From NCBI GenBank assembly GCA_027624715.1, contig JAQBTV010000002.1, positions 204,029-268,028 of the forward strand: a stretch of 64,000 bases of DNA. The letters are read 5' to 3'. The stretch's first letter is position 1. Each line of letters starts with the position of its first letter. The position numbers were made by a program, and so were the translations under genes. Below, one piece after another: positions 28,391-38,546 of this stretch. The notes beneath the pieces are model-generated. The model saw only the letters and a list, made by a program, of their open reading frames with translations, had not been told where the DNA came from and made no database searches. The stretch comes from Pseudomonadota bacterium (GTDB taxonomy: Bacteria; Pseudomonadota; Gammaproteobacteria; Burkholderiales; Eutrophovitaceae).

Positions 28391-29770
28391 CTACTCGTCA
28401 GGGCGTAGAGGGAATTTAAGATGCGGGGCTATGTTAGCCAAGGCGTTCTTGAATTCACCCATAATTCTTTTGAGTGCAGATTGGGTATCTGCCTCGAAGC
28501 GTAACACGATTGTGGGCGTTGTATTGGATGCTCTGGCTAGTCCGAATCCGTCTTGGTATTCTACGCGTATCCCATCGATGGTTAATTTATCTTCAGCGTT
28601 AGAGAAGAAATCTGAGGTCTTCAATCGCTCAGTGACTGAAAAATTTTCTCCCTCTTTACAATGAATTTGGAGTTCTGGTGTTGAAACAGAATTAGGTAAA
28701 TCATTAAATGTTTGTGATAACGAAGATTGTTTACTGAGATACTCTAATAATCGTGCGCCCGCATAAATGCCATCATCGAAGCCATACCATCTCTCTCTAA
28801 AAAAGAAGTGACCACTCATCTCACCTCCCAAGAGTATACCGGTCGATTTCATCTCAGCTTTGATAAGCGAGTGACCTGTTTTCCACATTTTAGGACGTCC
28901 GCCGCGACCTCTAATCCAGTGGCCTAAGTCTCTCGAGCACTTGACATCGTAGATGATCTCTGCGTTCTTATGTCTAGTAAGCAAATCATCAGCAAACATC
29001 ATCATCAGTCGATCTGGATAAATGATTTCTCCTTGTTTTGTAACAACGCCTAGTCGATCTGCATCGCCGTCAAAGGCTAAACCTAGCTCCGATTCTCCTT
29101 CGGTGACGTCTTTGATTAAATCCTGTAAGTTTTCAGGTTTAGAAGGATCTGGATGGTGATTCGGAAAGGTGCCATCCACGTCGCAGAAAAGCTCGCGTAC
29201 ATCACAGCCAATCGATTTGAATATTTCACCTGCATACATTCCAGCAACACCATTGCCGCAGTCGATGGATATTTTCATCGGTCGTGATAACCTAATGTCA
29301 TTTTGGATGCGGGTTGTGTATCTCTTGCTAATGTTAGTGCTTGATAAGTGACCATTGCCAAAAACGAAGTCCTTCTCTTGTATTCGTTTGAGTAGGTTGA
29401 GAATTTGATCACCATAAATTGCATGACCATCTAAGATGATCTTAAGCCCGTTATACTCTGGAGGATTGTGACTCCCAGTCACCATAACGCCATTCCCAGT
29501 CTCAAGTTCATAGGTGGCAAAGTATAAGGCTGGTGAGGTGACTTGGCCGATATCTATCACATTGACGCCCGCAGAGATTAATCCCTCGATGAGGGCGGAA
29601 GCAATACAAGGCCCACTTAGTCGGCCATCTCGACCGACACATATTGCTTGTCCATTCCGAACCTGACTTCCAATCGCTTTGCCAATTAATGTCACAATCT
29701 CGATTGTTAAGGAGCTTCCGACGACACCTCGTATGTCGTAAGCCTTGAAAATTGATGACTCTAAATTCAT
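28391..29770 (-). CDS. algC: phosphomannomutase / phosphoglucomutase
   Basis: A 459-aa alpha-D-phosphohexomutase with the phosphoserine loop TGSHNPPEYNG (Ser100), the metal loop DGDADR and sugar loop GGEMSGHFFF. It supplies mannose-1-P and glucose-1-P for LPS and exopolysaccharide. I placed the start at ATG 29770 (MNLESSIFKAYDIRG), matching homologues. That ATG overlaps the yheT stop (ATGA), so the two are coupled; an upstream in-frame extension to 29812 is not expected to be translated. It converges with alaS. Confidence 0.94.
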   Translation of the reverse strand: MNLESSIFKAYDIRGVVGSSLTIEIVTLIGKAIGSQVRNGQAICVGRDGRLSGPCIASALIEGLISAGVNVIDIGQVTSPALYFATYELETGNGVMVTGSHNPPEYNGLKIILDGHAIYGDQILNLLKRIQEKDFVFGNGHLSSTNISKRYTTRIQNDIRLSRPMKISIDCGNGVAGMYAGEIFKSIGCDVRELFCDVDGTFPNHHPDPSKPENLQDLIKDVTEGESELGLAFDGDADRLGVVTKQGEIIYPDRLMMMFADDLLTRHKNAEIIYDVKCSRDLGHWIRGRGGRPKMWKTGHSLIKAEMKSTGILLGGEMSGHFFFRERWYGFDDGIYAGARLLEYLSKQSSLSQTFNDLPNSVSTPELQIHCKEGENFSVTERLKTSDFFSNAEDKLTIDGIRVEYQDGFGLARASNTTPTIVLRFEADTQSALKRIMGEFKNALANIAPHLKFPLRPDE

Positions 29771-30741
29771 AAAAAATCCATAAAATATTTTATGATGCGT
29801 TCTGGCAACCATTCTATATGTCCTGGAAATGTGCCGCTAATATACCCAACGTGACCACCGCATTTTGTTAAGTTCAACGTAATATGATCATTACTTCTAG
29901 TAAGTGTTTTTAGTTCAAGTCCAGGTAAGAATGGGTCATTTTCTGAGTGGATAATTAGAGTTGGCTTGTTGATGGATGACAAAAAAGGTTTGCTGCTTGC
30001 GCGAGACCAGTAGTCCTCAACACCATTAAATCCATGGATGGGTGCGGTGAAGCGATTATCAAATTCTTTGAGTGTTCTGCATGCTTTGATTGATTCTGGT
30101 TCAATATCTAGCTTATGAGTTTCAATTTTTTGTAATGTTTTTCGTTTCAATGTTTGTAAGAAATGTGCGCCATAAATTCGATTAACGCCTTCGCTCAGCC
30201 GGTTTCCTGCAACAACTAAGTCGTAAGGCACGGATATGGCAACTGCCGCATTGATCGCCGCAATATTTTGATAACCAGGCTTTCCTAACCAATTTAAAAG
30301 TACATTACCTCCTAAAGAATAACCCGTAATGAACATAGGCCCGAAGCACATTTTTTTTAGCTCAGGGATGATCCATTCAAGCTCATTACTATCCCCCGAA
30401 TGATAAGCTCGCGGCAATCGGTTTGGGCTGCCACTACAGCCTCTAAAATGCACGATGCACCCGGCCCAACCTAGCTGTTTAATTTTTGCCATTAGCGCTT
30501 TTGAGTAATGGCTGTTTGAACTTCCTTCAAGCCCGTGTAGTAACACGACCAGAGGGTTTCTGGCGGTTTTATTAACCCAATCTATATGCAGAAAATCTCC
30601 ATCTGGTGTTTCAATTGTTTGCCTTTGGTAAATCATTGATTCTGGCGATCTAAAAAAAAATGGATATATAGTTTGTGGATGACTGCCCGGTAGCCAAGAA
30701 GGCGGGTGGTAACTATGTAATTCGTTGACGTCTGTAGTCAT
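29767..30741 (-). CDS. yheT: YheT family alpha/beta hydrolase
   Basis: A 324-aa hydrolase of the YheT/ABHD1-3 group: HPQTIYPFFF near the N-terminus, LLHGLEGSSNSHY, the Ser142 nucleophile in GYSLGGNVLLNWLG, and C-terminal acid/His in SENDPFLPG and CGGHVGYISG. Members are esterase-like, with no settled bacterial substrate. It lies between waaF (6 bp upstream) and algC in a reverse unit. Confidence 0.9.
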   Translation of the reverse strand: MTTDVNELHSYHPPSWLPGSHPQTIYPFFFRSPESMIYQRQTIETPDGDFLHIDWVNKTARNPLVVLLHGLEGSSNSHYSKALMAKIKQLGWAGCIVHFRGCSGSPNRLPRAYHSGDSNELEWIIPELKKMCFGPMFITGYSLGGNVLLNWLGKPGYQNIAAINAAVAISVPYDLVVAGNRLSEGVNRIYGAHFLQTLKRKTLQKIETHKLDIEPESIKACRTLKEFDNRFTAPIHGFNGVEDYWSRASSKPFLSSINKPTLIIHSENDPFLPGLELKTLTRSNDHITLNLTKCGGHVGYISGTFPGHIEWLPERIIKYFMDFL

Positions 30742-30747
30742 TGATTT

Positions 30748-31803
30748 TTAGTTTTTTTTGACTAGGGCTAATACTTCCGTCAGTACGCTATTTGTCTTTA
30801 TGTCAGTGAGACATTTGGTATGCCCAAGTGGACAGATTCTTTGAAAGCAAGGAGAGCATGCTAGGGAATGTATGAGAATTTTAGCGTTATCTGAAAGTGG
30901 TGGTGTGTAGGTTGGAGAGCTTGATCCAAATAATGCAATTAAGGGTGTATTAAGCGCTGCAGCGACGTGCATCAACCCAGAATCATTAGTGATGACGCAT
31001 TTAGCACCAGAAATTATATGTACCGCTTCTTCCAGGCTGGTCATTCCAGTTAAATTTTGAGTTGATTCGTGACTCAATTGATGGATGGCTGCTCCAATAT
31101 CGATATCGTGATTACTGCCTAAGATGATCGAAGGTAAATGGTGGGCACGAAGCTCTTGAGCTAATTCGGCATAGTGCTGTTGAGGCCAGCGTTTAGCTGG
31201 ACCATATTCCGCTCCTGGGCATAAACAAACGTAAGGAATCCTATTGTTTATATTAAATTTCATGAGTGTCTGTTCAAAATCTTCGCTAGTAACACTCAGT
31301 TTGGGGTTTTCGCGTAACGCTAAGGCATTTGATTGTGTATCCCTTGCCAGTTGTAAATATTGGTCCACGAGAAGTGGGTATTGAGTCTTATTGAGCACTT
31401 GTCGATGGTTGAGTAACCCAAACCTTAATTCACCTGTATAACCGACACGATGAGGTATGCGTGCTAGAAAAGGAACTAGGGCGCTTTTGATGCTATTTGG
31501 TAAGACGTAAACCACATCATAACGATTTGATTTTATGGTTTTGGCGGTGCGCCAACGGTCGTACAATCTTAGTTGTCCATGTCCAAATTGGTTATCAATA
31601 ATCTCGTTAACTTCCGGCATCTGTTTGTAGATAGGCTGAAGGGATCTAGATACGAAGACATCGATAGAGGCGGTTTTATATTCTCGAGACAGGTGGCGGA
31701 TGAGGGAGTGTGATATAACCGCGTCGCCAAGCCACGCAGGCGCAACAATTAAGATACGATCAATGTTTTTGAAGTGAGTCAGTGGTTTGTCGTGACGGAG
31801 CAA
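30748..31803 (-). CDS. waaF: lipopolysaccharide heptosyltransferase II
   Basis: A 351-aa GT9 glycosyltransferase adding the second heptose to the LPS inner core at the inner membrane. It shows RILIVAPAWLGDAVISHSL at the N-terminus, LCPGAEYGPAKRWPQQHYAELA and TNDSGLMHVAAALNTPLIALFGSSSP. The start appears to be TTG at 31803, with AAGAGAG about 8 bp upstream; no ATG or GTG fits. It follows the interrupted zinc-finger gene. Confidence 0.92.
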   Translation of the reverse strand: MLRHDKPLTHFKNIDRILIVAPAWLGDAVISHSLIRHLSREYKTASIDVFVSRSLQPIYKQMPEVNEIIDNQFGHGQLRLYDRWRTAKTIKSNRYDVVYVLPNSIKSALVPFLARIPHRVGYTGELRFGLLNHRQVLNKTQYPLLVDQYLQLARDTQSNALALRENPKLSVTSEDFEQTLMKFNINNRIPYVCLCPGAEYGPAKRWPQQHYAELAQELRAHHLPSIILGSNHDIDIGAAIHQLSHESTQNLTGMTSLEEAVHIISGAKCVITNDSGLMHVAAALNTPLIALFGSSSPTYTPPLSDNAKILIHSLACSPCFQRICPLGHTKCLTDIKTNSVLTEVLALVKKN

Positions 31804-31869
31804 TATTTGTGCTCTCTTAAAGTAATGCCTGGCGCTGTGGCTCGACAGACGGGCTGGTTTTTTGAAAAA

Positions 31870-32064
31870 TCAGATGATTTGGTATCGCGTACCACATTAG
31901 GAACATTGAGATTTTTTGCCAACGTAAAAGTCTAAAAATACTCTTGGATGAAGGTTCCAAGTTTAGTTCGGTTGAGAGGAGCAGGCTATAGGAAGATCAG
32001 ATTCCGCTATGTCTATAATTTCTGCTTGTTTTGATGAGACGCCTCTAGCTCTATTATCAGACAT
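31870..32064 (-). pseudogene. zf-CHCC zinc-finger protein interrupted by two in-frame TAA codons
   Basis: Between ilvE and waaF one frame reads ATG 32064 to TGA 31870 (64 codons plus stop). It matches the small zf-CHCC (NDUFS6-like) protein often found here: DLPIAC, then WNLHPRVFLDF, then QC-x-x-CGTRYQII. The ligands C28, H39, C54 and C57 are all kept with family-like spacing. TAA stands at codon 34 (31963-31965) and codon 56 (31897-31899), the latter where a Tyr is usual in C-P-Y-C-G. There is no frameshift. Its ATG overlaps the ilvE stop, implying coupling. It is either a very recent pseudogene, a readthrough gene or assembly error; other genes in the window end with TAA, so a changed code is excluded. 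Confidence 0.82.
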
Positions 32065-32977
32065 AAGTCAACCACTTGTCGTATGTGGGTGCTTTGCCAT
32101 TCACAATATCAAAGAATTGTTTTTGAATGAGTCCCGTAACGGGTCCACGCGTTCCTTGTCCGATGGCTCTTCTATCCAATTCTCGTATTGGTGTGACCTC
32201 AGCTGCTGTTCCTGTAAAAAATGCTTCGTCAGCAGTGTACACATCGTCTCGTGTTAGTCGTCTTGATTTAACGCTGATGCCGGCCGCGTTCGCTAGAGTG
32301 ATCACTGTATCTCGGGTTATACCCATTAGCGCTGACGTTAGCTCAGGCTCATAAATCGTATTATTTTTTACGATAAACAGGTTTTCTCCTGCGCCCTCCG
32401 CGACAAAGCCATCAACGTCTAGGAGTAGTGCCTCGTCATAGCCGTCATCAATAGCTTCTTGATTCGCTAGTATTGAGTTAGCATAAGTTCCTGAGTACTT
32501 TGCGCGGCACATCGTGACGTTAACATGGTGCCTTGAGTAGCTGGATGTTTTAACGCGAATGCCCTTATCAATGCCTTCGCTGCCGAGATAGGCTCCCCAT
32601 GGCCACGCAGCAATCGAGATGTGTACGCTTGCTCCTCTTGGCGAAACTCCCATTTTCTCTGAGCCATAAAACCCAATGGGGCGGATATAACACGACTCAA
32701 GTTTATTTTCACGAACAACATCAAGACAAGCCTTTTCTATGATAACTTTTGAAAATGGCATAGGCATCATGTAGATGTGTGCAGAGGCGAACAGACGGTC
32801 AATATGTTCTTTCAGACGAAAAATTGCTGGACCTTTAGGCGTGTTGTAAGCTCTTAACCCCTCGAAAACGGCTAATCCGTAATGCAGTGAATGCGTCAAC
32901 ACATGGGTTGTCGCTTCGCGCCATGGGACCATCTTTCCATCGTACCAAATTACCCCATCCTTATCTGCCATGGACAT
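32057..32977 (-). CDS. ilvE: branched-chain amino acid aminotransferase
   Basis: A 306-aa class IV PLP aminotransferase for the last step of Leu, Ile and Val synthesis. Features are WYDGKMVPWREATTHVLTHSLHYGLAVFEGLRAY, SCYIRPIGFYGSEKMG, AKYSGTYANSILA (PLP Lys in the MCRAKYSG segment) and GFVAEGAGENLFIV. The start is ATG 32977 (MSMADKDG); the ATG two codons later is equally possible. It precedes the zinc-finger gene and waaF. Confidence 0.96.
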   Translation of the reverse strand: MSMADKDGVIWYDGKMVPWREATTHVLTHSLHYGLAVFEGLRAYNTPKGPAIFRLKEHIDRLFASAHIYMMPMPFSKVIIEKACLDVVRENKLESCYIRPIGFYGSEKMGVSPRGASVHISIAAWPWGAYLGSEGIDKGIRVKTSSYSRHHVNVTMCRAKYSGTYANSILANQEAIDDGYDEALLLDVDGFVAEGAGENLFIVKNNTIYEPELTSALMGITRDTVITLANAAGISVKSRRLTRDDVYTADEAFFTGTAAEVTPIRELDRRAIGQGTRGPVTGLIQKQFFDIVNGKAPTYDKWLTYV

Positions 32978-33193
32978 GTTTTAAATCCCCTTGTGAAAAC
33001 CAATTTAGACCGCGTTAAAAACCCGCAAGTTTAGTGCATATTTCAATTAAAGTTGTAAATGGTATGGCTGAGCGCAAAATATAATCATAATCCAATTGGA
33101 ATTCAGGGCATAATTTGTTTACCCTTAAGTAATATTTCCATATTTCTTCAGCACTTTTTTACTTTTACGTTGTGATCCGCCTAGGGCCAAACA

Positions 33194-36100
33194 TTGAATT
33201 TTACGGGAAATTTTAAACCTTATAGTAGATGGCTATCCCGTAGACTTTTGAAAGTCGTTTGGTTAGCGTGCTTCGTTTTGGCTTTGCTATTTGCATGCGG
33301 CCTCGCTGTAATCAAATTCTATCTTATTCCTAATATCAATCAACACCGAGATTGGATGGCGAAGAGGCTTACGGATTCAATTCAGCAATCTGTACAAGTC
33401 GGTGAAATAGAGGCTCGCTGGGATGGGCTGCACCCAGACTTTACTTTTTCTGCGCTTACGGTCTCAGATGATCGCGATGCAACAGTTTTTAGCTTGGATA
33501 AGCTCGAGGCCCGAGTATCCACTTTTGCCTTGTTTTTCGGTGAGATTGACCTATTAAGAATTAAAATTTATAGCCCAAAAATTTTCGTGAAAAGGGATAA
33601 GAATAATGCGATATGGGTAGGTGGTAAGCGGGTCTATCCCTTTAGCCCAGAAGAGGGACCATTATTGAAATGGTTAGTACGACAGAAGCAAGTCGAAATT
33701 ACAGGGGGTTCACTTAGCTTTGTCGATGAGATTCTGGATAACTATTCAATTACATTAAACGGCGTATTGCTGACTACGTCGTTTTCGGCAGGTGAAATCA
33801 GCATCGTGCTTTCAAGTGAAATGAAGAATGACTGGTTTGACGCGATTAATATAAGCCTTGTTAGCCCTAACTTGTTTAATCTAAATAGTAGATCTGATTT
33901 TATAGGTAATATTAGCTGGGACGTGAGTGCGCTTCGACTGTCCTCCTTTAAAGGTTGGGTGCCTCCGGTGGTGCAGGTAGACAATACGGTTGTGAATTCG
34001 CAGGGTGTGGCTAACTTCGACGGCGGAGATTCGCAGCAAGTTGTCGCTGATCTGAAGCTTAATGATTTTTCATTAGCTACAAAAAAGGGCGCAGAACCTG
34101 TGGGTGTTTCCCAGGCTTCTTTTCAGGCATCTTGGAAAGCCTCTTCTGATCGGCAGGAGATGACGTTTTCAAATATAGTTGCTGAAATCGATAGTGGATT
34201 AGCCGTCCATTTGGATGTTGTGCACATGAATAAAGACGTTTCAACAGGAAGAAATCAAATTGTGATGCGTGATTTATCTGTTGATCTGTTTAAGTTTATC
34301 AGTCGACGGGTTATTGACAGCAAGAAAAATTTAGCGCTTGTCGATCGGCTGCTGCCTGGGGGTATTTTGAACTTGGTAGATGTTTCATGGCAGGCGGATG
34401 GTGGATCCCTTTCTGCTATGGATCTTGCATTACAAACACGATTTGAAGGTATTGGATTCTACGCGTCGGAGAAAAATCCTGGGGTGCAGGGTTTAACTGG
34501 AGCTCTGAAATTTGAAAATGATCAGTTTCTTGTTCAGATTGATTCTAAGGATGTGTCGTTTAACCTACCAAAAATTTTTCCGCAGCCACTCTATTTTGCT
34601 CAATTTCAGTCAAGTATAGCCGGGCGCAAAACCGAGAGTGAGTGGGTCGTTGATGTCGGTGATACAAGGTTTTCGAACACTGATTTGGTTGGGAGGGCTT
34701 CTGCTCGATTAGGTGTTTCTCATGAGGCTAAGAGTAAGACTGTTGATTTACGGGTGGAAGTCGAGAGTATTGATGCCACTCGATTGCCTTTTTATTTGCC
34801 GAGTACGTTATTAAAAACCAAGGCTTGGGTAGAGAATCGCGTGTTGTCTGGACGCGCAAAGAATCTGGTAATGACCGCGAGTGGAGACTTGTCGACTTCT
34901 TTTTTCACTCGCGGCTGGCAATTTGAGTTGAGCGCCGACATCACGGGTGGAAGCGTTGAAGTCGGCGGTGGGTGGCCGCGGGTTGACGAGATTTATGGCG
35001 TATTCAAGTATGCAGACAAAACAGTCTCTTTTGCTCCTAGTAGGGCGACAATTTTTGGAGTCGATGTGTCTCAGAGTACTTTATCCATTGAGAAAACGGG
35101 CACTCCTGAATCCACGCTTAATGTGGGTGGGATAACTACAGCTACTGTAGCGGAACTCATTCGGTACGTTAAAAAAAGTCCACTGGATAAAATCACTAAA
35201 GGTACGGTAGGTAACATGGTCGCTGAGGGCGTTGGTACGCTCAACTTAGTGTTGAGCATCCCTCTTTTTGATCGCCAAAAGGCGAAAGTGAGCGGATCTG
35301 TTCATATCAAGGGTCCATCCATCCGAGTTAGTGAGAAAGCTCCGCAATTTAATGACTTTGAAGCTGTTATAGATTTTGACAAGGCTCAGGTTGCGATTCG
35401 GAGTGGTCATGCGCGAATATTCGATGCGCAGACAACGTTTTCATCCAGGCGCGTTGATCGAGGCTTCGGAGCGGTTGAGTTTAAGTCTGATGTTTCTGTG
35501 AACGAGTTTATGGACTATCTTCAATTGCCAATAGACCCGCGATACCTTTCTGGTCGGATCTCATCATCAGGTGTTCTCGGATTTGTGGCAGATGGATTGC
35601 ATATAGATCTTAACGCTGATCTCAAGGGGTTGGCATCAGGATTACCAGAGCCCCTTTCTACATTTGGGGGAGGCAAACAGAGATTGCGTATGCAATATAT
35701 TGCGTCGAGGTCCGGGGCACGTGACATCACTCTCTCTAATCAAAGCGGCGAGCTGGCGAAATTTGTATTTTTGAATGGAAAGTTAGTTCGTGGCTCCTTG
35801 AATACAAGCCGAAGCGGCGGGGATAACGTGTTATTGGTCGGTGGAAATATTTCGCATGTGGACATTGATGGGTGGCGTACTTTGCTCAGTAAAAAGAATA
35901 AAGAGCGGCCGATTATTGATGTCCCGTTAATAGTGGAAGTTGATGCTCAAATCGATCGCTTGGATGCTTTTGGTAACACTTTCGACAAAGTTTCTATAGA
36001 TGGGCAGTTTTTTAAGCGTGATGGCTCATTTACCATTAACAGTCAAGCCATCTCTGGAAAAGTTTTGTTTAGTGGTTACGGTAGCAAAGAAGCTAAAGTA

Positions 36101-36991
36101 TCCGCGAACCTTAAACGATTGATCATGCGTCGGCCGACGTCGGAACAGGCAGTAACTGATGGAGTAGCGAACATATACCGTGTGCCGATAGCAGTGAATG
36201 CCGTGATTGACGATTTTCATCTTGATGGCGTTAAGCGGGGGGCTATTACCTTGCGCGCGAGACCTAATCGTGGGCTTTGGGAGATAAGCGAACTTTCGAA
36301 CATCACTGATATGGGAACCTTGACCATGCGCGGCCAATGGGAACTTGGAACAAAATCAAGCGTTGCATATGACGTAGAGTTTAATATCCGAGATGTAGGT
36401 CAGTACCTCTCTAGTTTAGAGGGGAGAGAGGATATGGTTGGGGGTGTGGGACGGCTTCGTGGTTCTGTCAATTGGGAGGGCAGCCCCATTTCTATTGACC
36501 TCGCCACGTTAGATGGCAAATTAAATCTCGAAGTTAAGGGTGGTCGGTTTTCAAAAATTCGTTCTGGAACTGGTCACCTAATTAGTTTGCTCAGCTTGCA
36601 GGCATTGCCAAGGCGAATCACACTTGATTTTCGTGATGTGTTTTCGTCCGGATTCAGTTTTGATCATATGGAGTCAGAGGTGCTTATTATAAATGGCATC
36701 GCGCGTACCGGTAAACTGCTCATGGAAGGCACTTCGGCTTCGGTGGTCATTTCTGGTAGTGTGGACATGGTTAGAAAGAATCAGGATCTAGAGGTGTTCG
36801 TCACGCCCAAACTAGGCAGTGCAGCCTCGGTGGTGGGGGCTGTTATTGTGGATCCTGCAACCGGATTGGCGGCATTCTTGGCTCAAAAGTTATTTGGCGA
36901 TCCACTCGATAAAATGGCGACGAGATATTATAGAGTTTTAGGTGATTGGAGCGAGCCCAAGGTGACTCGTGTTCGTCGGAGTGATGAGTAA
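33194..36991 (+). CDS. yhdP: YhdP family AsmA-like protein
   Basis: A 1265-aa protein with one N-terminal transmembrane helix (VVWLACFVLALLFACGLAVIKF) and a very long beta-rich periplasmic part. It begins with EARWDGLHPDFTFSALTVSDD and ends in an AsmA-like C-terminal region (GGVGRLRGSVNWEGSP, VIVDPATGLAAFLAQKLFGDPLDKM). YhdP is an AsmA-family bridge implicated in phospholipid movement to the outer membrane. The start is TTG 33194. tldD follows 68 bp later, the usual gammaproteobacterial neighbour. Confidence 0.93.
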   Translation: MNFTGNFKPYSRWLSRRLLKVVWLACFVLALLFACGLAVIKFYLIPNINQHRDWMAKRLTDSIQQSVQVGEIEARWDGLHPDFTFSALTVSDDRDATVFSLDKLEARVSTFALFFGEIDLLRIKIYSPKIFVKRDKNNAIWVGGKRVYPFSPEEGPLLKWLVRQKQVEITGGSLSFVDEILDNYSITLNGVLLTTSFSAGEISIVLSSEMKNDWFDAINISLVSPNLFNLNSRSDFIGNISWDVSALRLSSFKGWVPPVVQVDNTVVNSQGVANFDGGDSQQVVADLKLNDFSLATKKGAEPVGVSQASFQASWKASSDRQEMTFSNIVAEIDSGLAVHLDVVHMNKDVSTGRNQIVMRDLSVDLFKFISRRVIDSKKNLALVDRLLPGGILNLVDVSWQADGGSLSAMDLALQTRFEGIGFYASEKNPGVQGLTGALKFENDQFLVQIDSKDVSFNLPKIFPQPLYFAQFQSSIAGRKTESEWVVDVGDTRFSNTDLVGRASARLGVSHEAKSKTVDLRVEVESIDATRLPFYLPSTLLKTKAWVENRVLSGRAKNLVMTASGDLSTSFFTRGWQFELSADITGGSVEVGGGWPRVDEIYGVFKYADKTVSFAPSRATIFGVDVSQSTLSIEKTGTPESTLNVGGITTATVAELIRYVKKSPLDKITKGTVGNMVAEGVGTLNLVLSIPLFDRQKAKVSGSVHIKGPSIRVSEKAPQFNDFEAVIDFDKAQVAIRSGHARIFDAQTTFSSRRVDRGFGAVEFKSDVSVNEFMDYLQLPIDPRYLSGRISSSGVLGFVADGLHIDLNADLKGLASGLPEPLSTFGGGKQRLRMQYIASRSGARDITLSNQSGELAKFVFLNGKLVRGSLNTSRSGGDNVLLVGGNISHVDIDGWRTLLSKKNKERPIIDVPLIVEVDAQIDRLDAFGNTFDKVSIDGQFFKRDGSFTINSQAISGKVLFSGYGSKEAKVSANLKRLIMRRPTSEQAVTDGVANIYRVPIAVNAVIDDFHLDGVKRGAITLRARPNRGLWEISELSNITDMGTLTMRGQWELGTKSSVAYDVEFNIRDVGQYLSSLEGREDMVGGVGRLRGSVNWEGSPISIDLATLDGKLNLEVKGGRFSKIRSGTGHLISLLSLQALPRRITLDFRDVFSSGFSFDHMESEVLIINGIARTGKLLMEGTSASVVISGSVDMVRKNQDLEVFVTPKLGSAASVVGAVIVDPATGLAAFLAQKLFGDPLDKMATRYYRVLGDWSEPKVTRVRRSDE

Positions 36992-37059
36992 TAATATGTG
37001 GCAAGAGACACCAGATTGATGTAGTACGAAATTAAATTAAAACATTTGGTAATAGAGTT

Positions 37060-38508
37060 ATGAGCTTGAGTGATAAAAATATGGAGCGCGTGCATGAGGT
37101 AATTCTAAATCCTAGTGAATTATCTCTGGATACACTACCTAGTTTATTTTCCCGTATTGGTTCTAAAAAGATTGATTATGCCGATTTGTACTTCCAATAT
37201 AGTCGATCAGAATCTTGGTCCATTGAGGATGGGATTGTAAAGGTCGGTAGTTTTAACATTGATCAAGGCGTTGGTGCGCGAGCTATTGTTGATGAAAAAA
37301 CTGCTTTCGCTTATTCGGATGAAATCTCTAAGGCGGCAATTCACTCGGCACTTGATGCGACAAAGGCGATTGCTAGGCACGGATCTACCGTATCAATACC
37401 AACGAGGGTGGCTACGACAACATCGCTTTACACGAACCTAGATCCGCTGTTAGCCAATTCAAATTCTGACAAGATTAGTCTTCTTGAGAGGGTTGAGTCG
37501 TTCGCTCGTCAGATTGACTCGAGAGTGACTCAGGTGGTTGCTAACTTGGCTGCTGTTCAAGATACTATTTTGGTGTCTCGTTTAGACGGACACGTGGCTT
37601 GTGATGTGAGGCCGCTTGTTCGTTTGTCGATTCAAGTAATAGTTGAGCAGAACGGTCGTAAAGAGCAAGGCTCCGCTGGAGGAGGAGGTCGATTTTCATA
37701 CGATTATTTCAATGATGAGCGGTTGATGGATTATGCGCAAAAAGCGGTTGATCAGGCCGTGATTAACATGGGGGCAGGGCCAGCTCCGGCGGGAGAAGTG
37801 ACGGTAGTGTTGGGCGCTGGTTGGCCGGGAATTTTATTGCATGAGGCAATCGGCCACGGACTGGAAGGGGATTTCAATCGCAAGGGGAGTTCCGCATTTA
37901 CCGGCCGCATTGGTGAGCGTGTAGCAGCAAAGGGTGTGACGGTGGTTGATGATGGAACCATACCGGACCGGAGAGGTTCGCTCAGTGTTGATGATGAGGG
38001 CACGCCTACTTCTAGAACTGTTCTAATTGATGATGGAATTTTGTGCGGCTATATGCAAGACACCTTAAACGCACGATTGATGGGTGTGCCCCCTACGGGT
38101 AATGGACGACGCGAGTCTTATGCTCATGTACCGATGCCAAGAATGACGAATACATACATGCTTAACGGATTAATGGAGCGGGAGGAGATTTTGTCCTCGG
38201 TAAAAAGTGGAATTTACGCTGCGAATTTTGGTGGTGGTCAAGTTGATATCGTTAGTGGAAAATTTGTATTTTCTGCATCTGAGGCCTACCTCATTGAAAA
38301 TGGAAAGATAACTAAACCTGTAAAAGGTGCGACCCTGATTGGAAATGGGCCGGATGTCTTGACGAGAGTGTCTATGATCGGTAACGATATGTCACTTGAC
38401 TCTGGCGTTGGTACCTGTGGTAAAGATGGACAAAGTGTTCCGGTGGGGGTTGGTCAGCCTACGCTGCGTATTGATGGCCTCACGGTTGGTGGCACAGACC
38501 TCTCCTGA
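37060..38508 (+). CDS. tldD: metalloprotease TldD
   Basis: A 482-aa subunit of the TldD/TldE protease, with the zinc motif HEAIGHGLEGDFNRKG and the C-terminal CGKDGQSVPVGVGQPTLRIDGLTVGGT. The heterodimer cleaves unfolded peptides and matures some ribosomally made peptide products (microcin B17 in E. coli). The tldE/pmbA partner is not in the window, as is common. Since no pqqF is seen here, a part in PqqA trimming is conceivable but unproven. Confidence 0.95.
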   Translation: MSLSDKNMERVHEVILNPSELSLDTLPSLFSRIGSKKIDYADLYFQYSRSESWSIEDGIVKVGSFNIDQGVGARAIVDEKTAFAYSDEISKAAIHSALDATKAIARHGSTVSIPTRVATTTSLYTNLDPLLANSNSDKISLLERVESFARQIDSRVTQVVANLAAVQDTILVSRLDGHVACDVRPLVRLSIQVIVEQNGRKEQGSAGGGGRFSYDYFNDERLMDYAQKAVDQAVINMGAGPAPAGEVTVVLGAGWPGILLHEAIGHGLEGDFNRKGSSAFTGRIGERVAAKGVTVVDDGTIPDRRGSLSVDDEGTPTSRTVLIDDGILCGYMQDTLNARLMGVPPTGNGRRESYAHVPMPRMTNTYMLNGLMEREEILSSVKSGIYAANFGGGQVDIVSGKFVFSASEAYLIENGKITKPVKGATLIGNGPDVLTRVSMIGNDMSLDSGVGTCGKDGQSVPVGVGQPTLRIDGLTVGGTDLS

Positions 38509-38546
38509 GACTTGATTCTTTCCTTATATCAATAACAATATTAAAT

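Noticed and set aside
31870..32064. Alternative genetic code in which TAA is sense
   Set aside because: Many clear genes here end in TAA (for example both pqqA copies), so the two TAA codons are a local feature of this gene.
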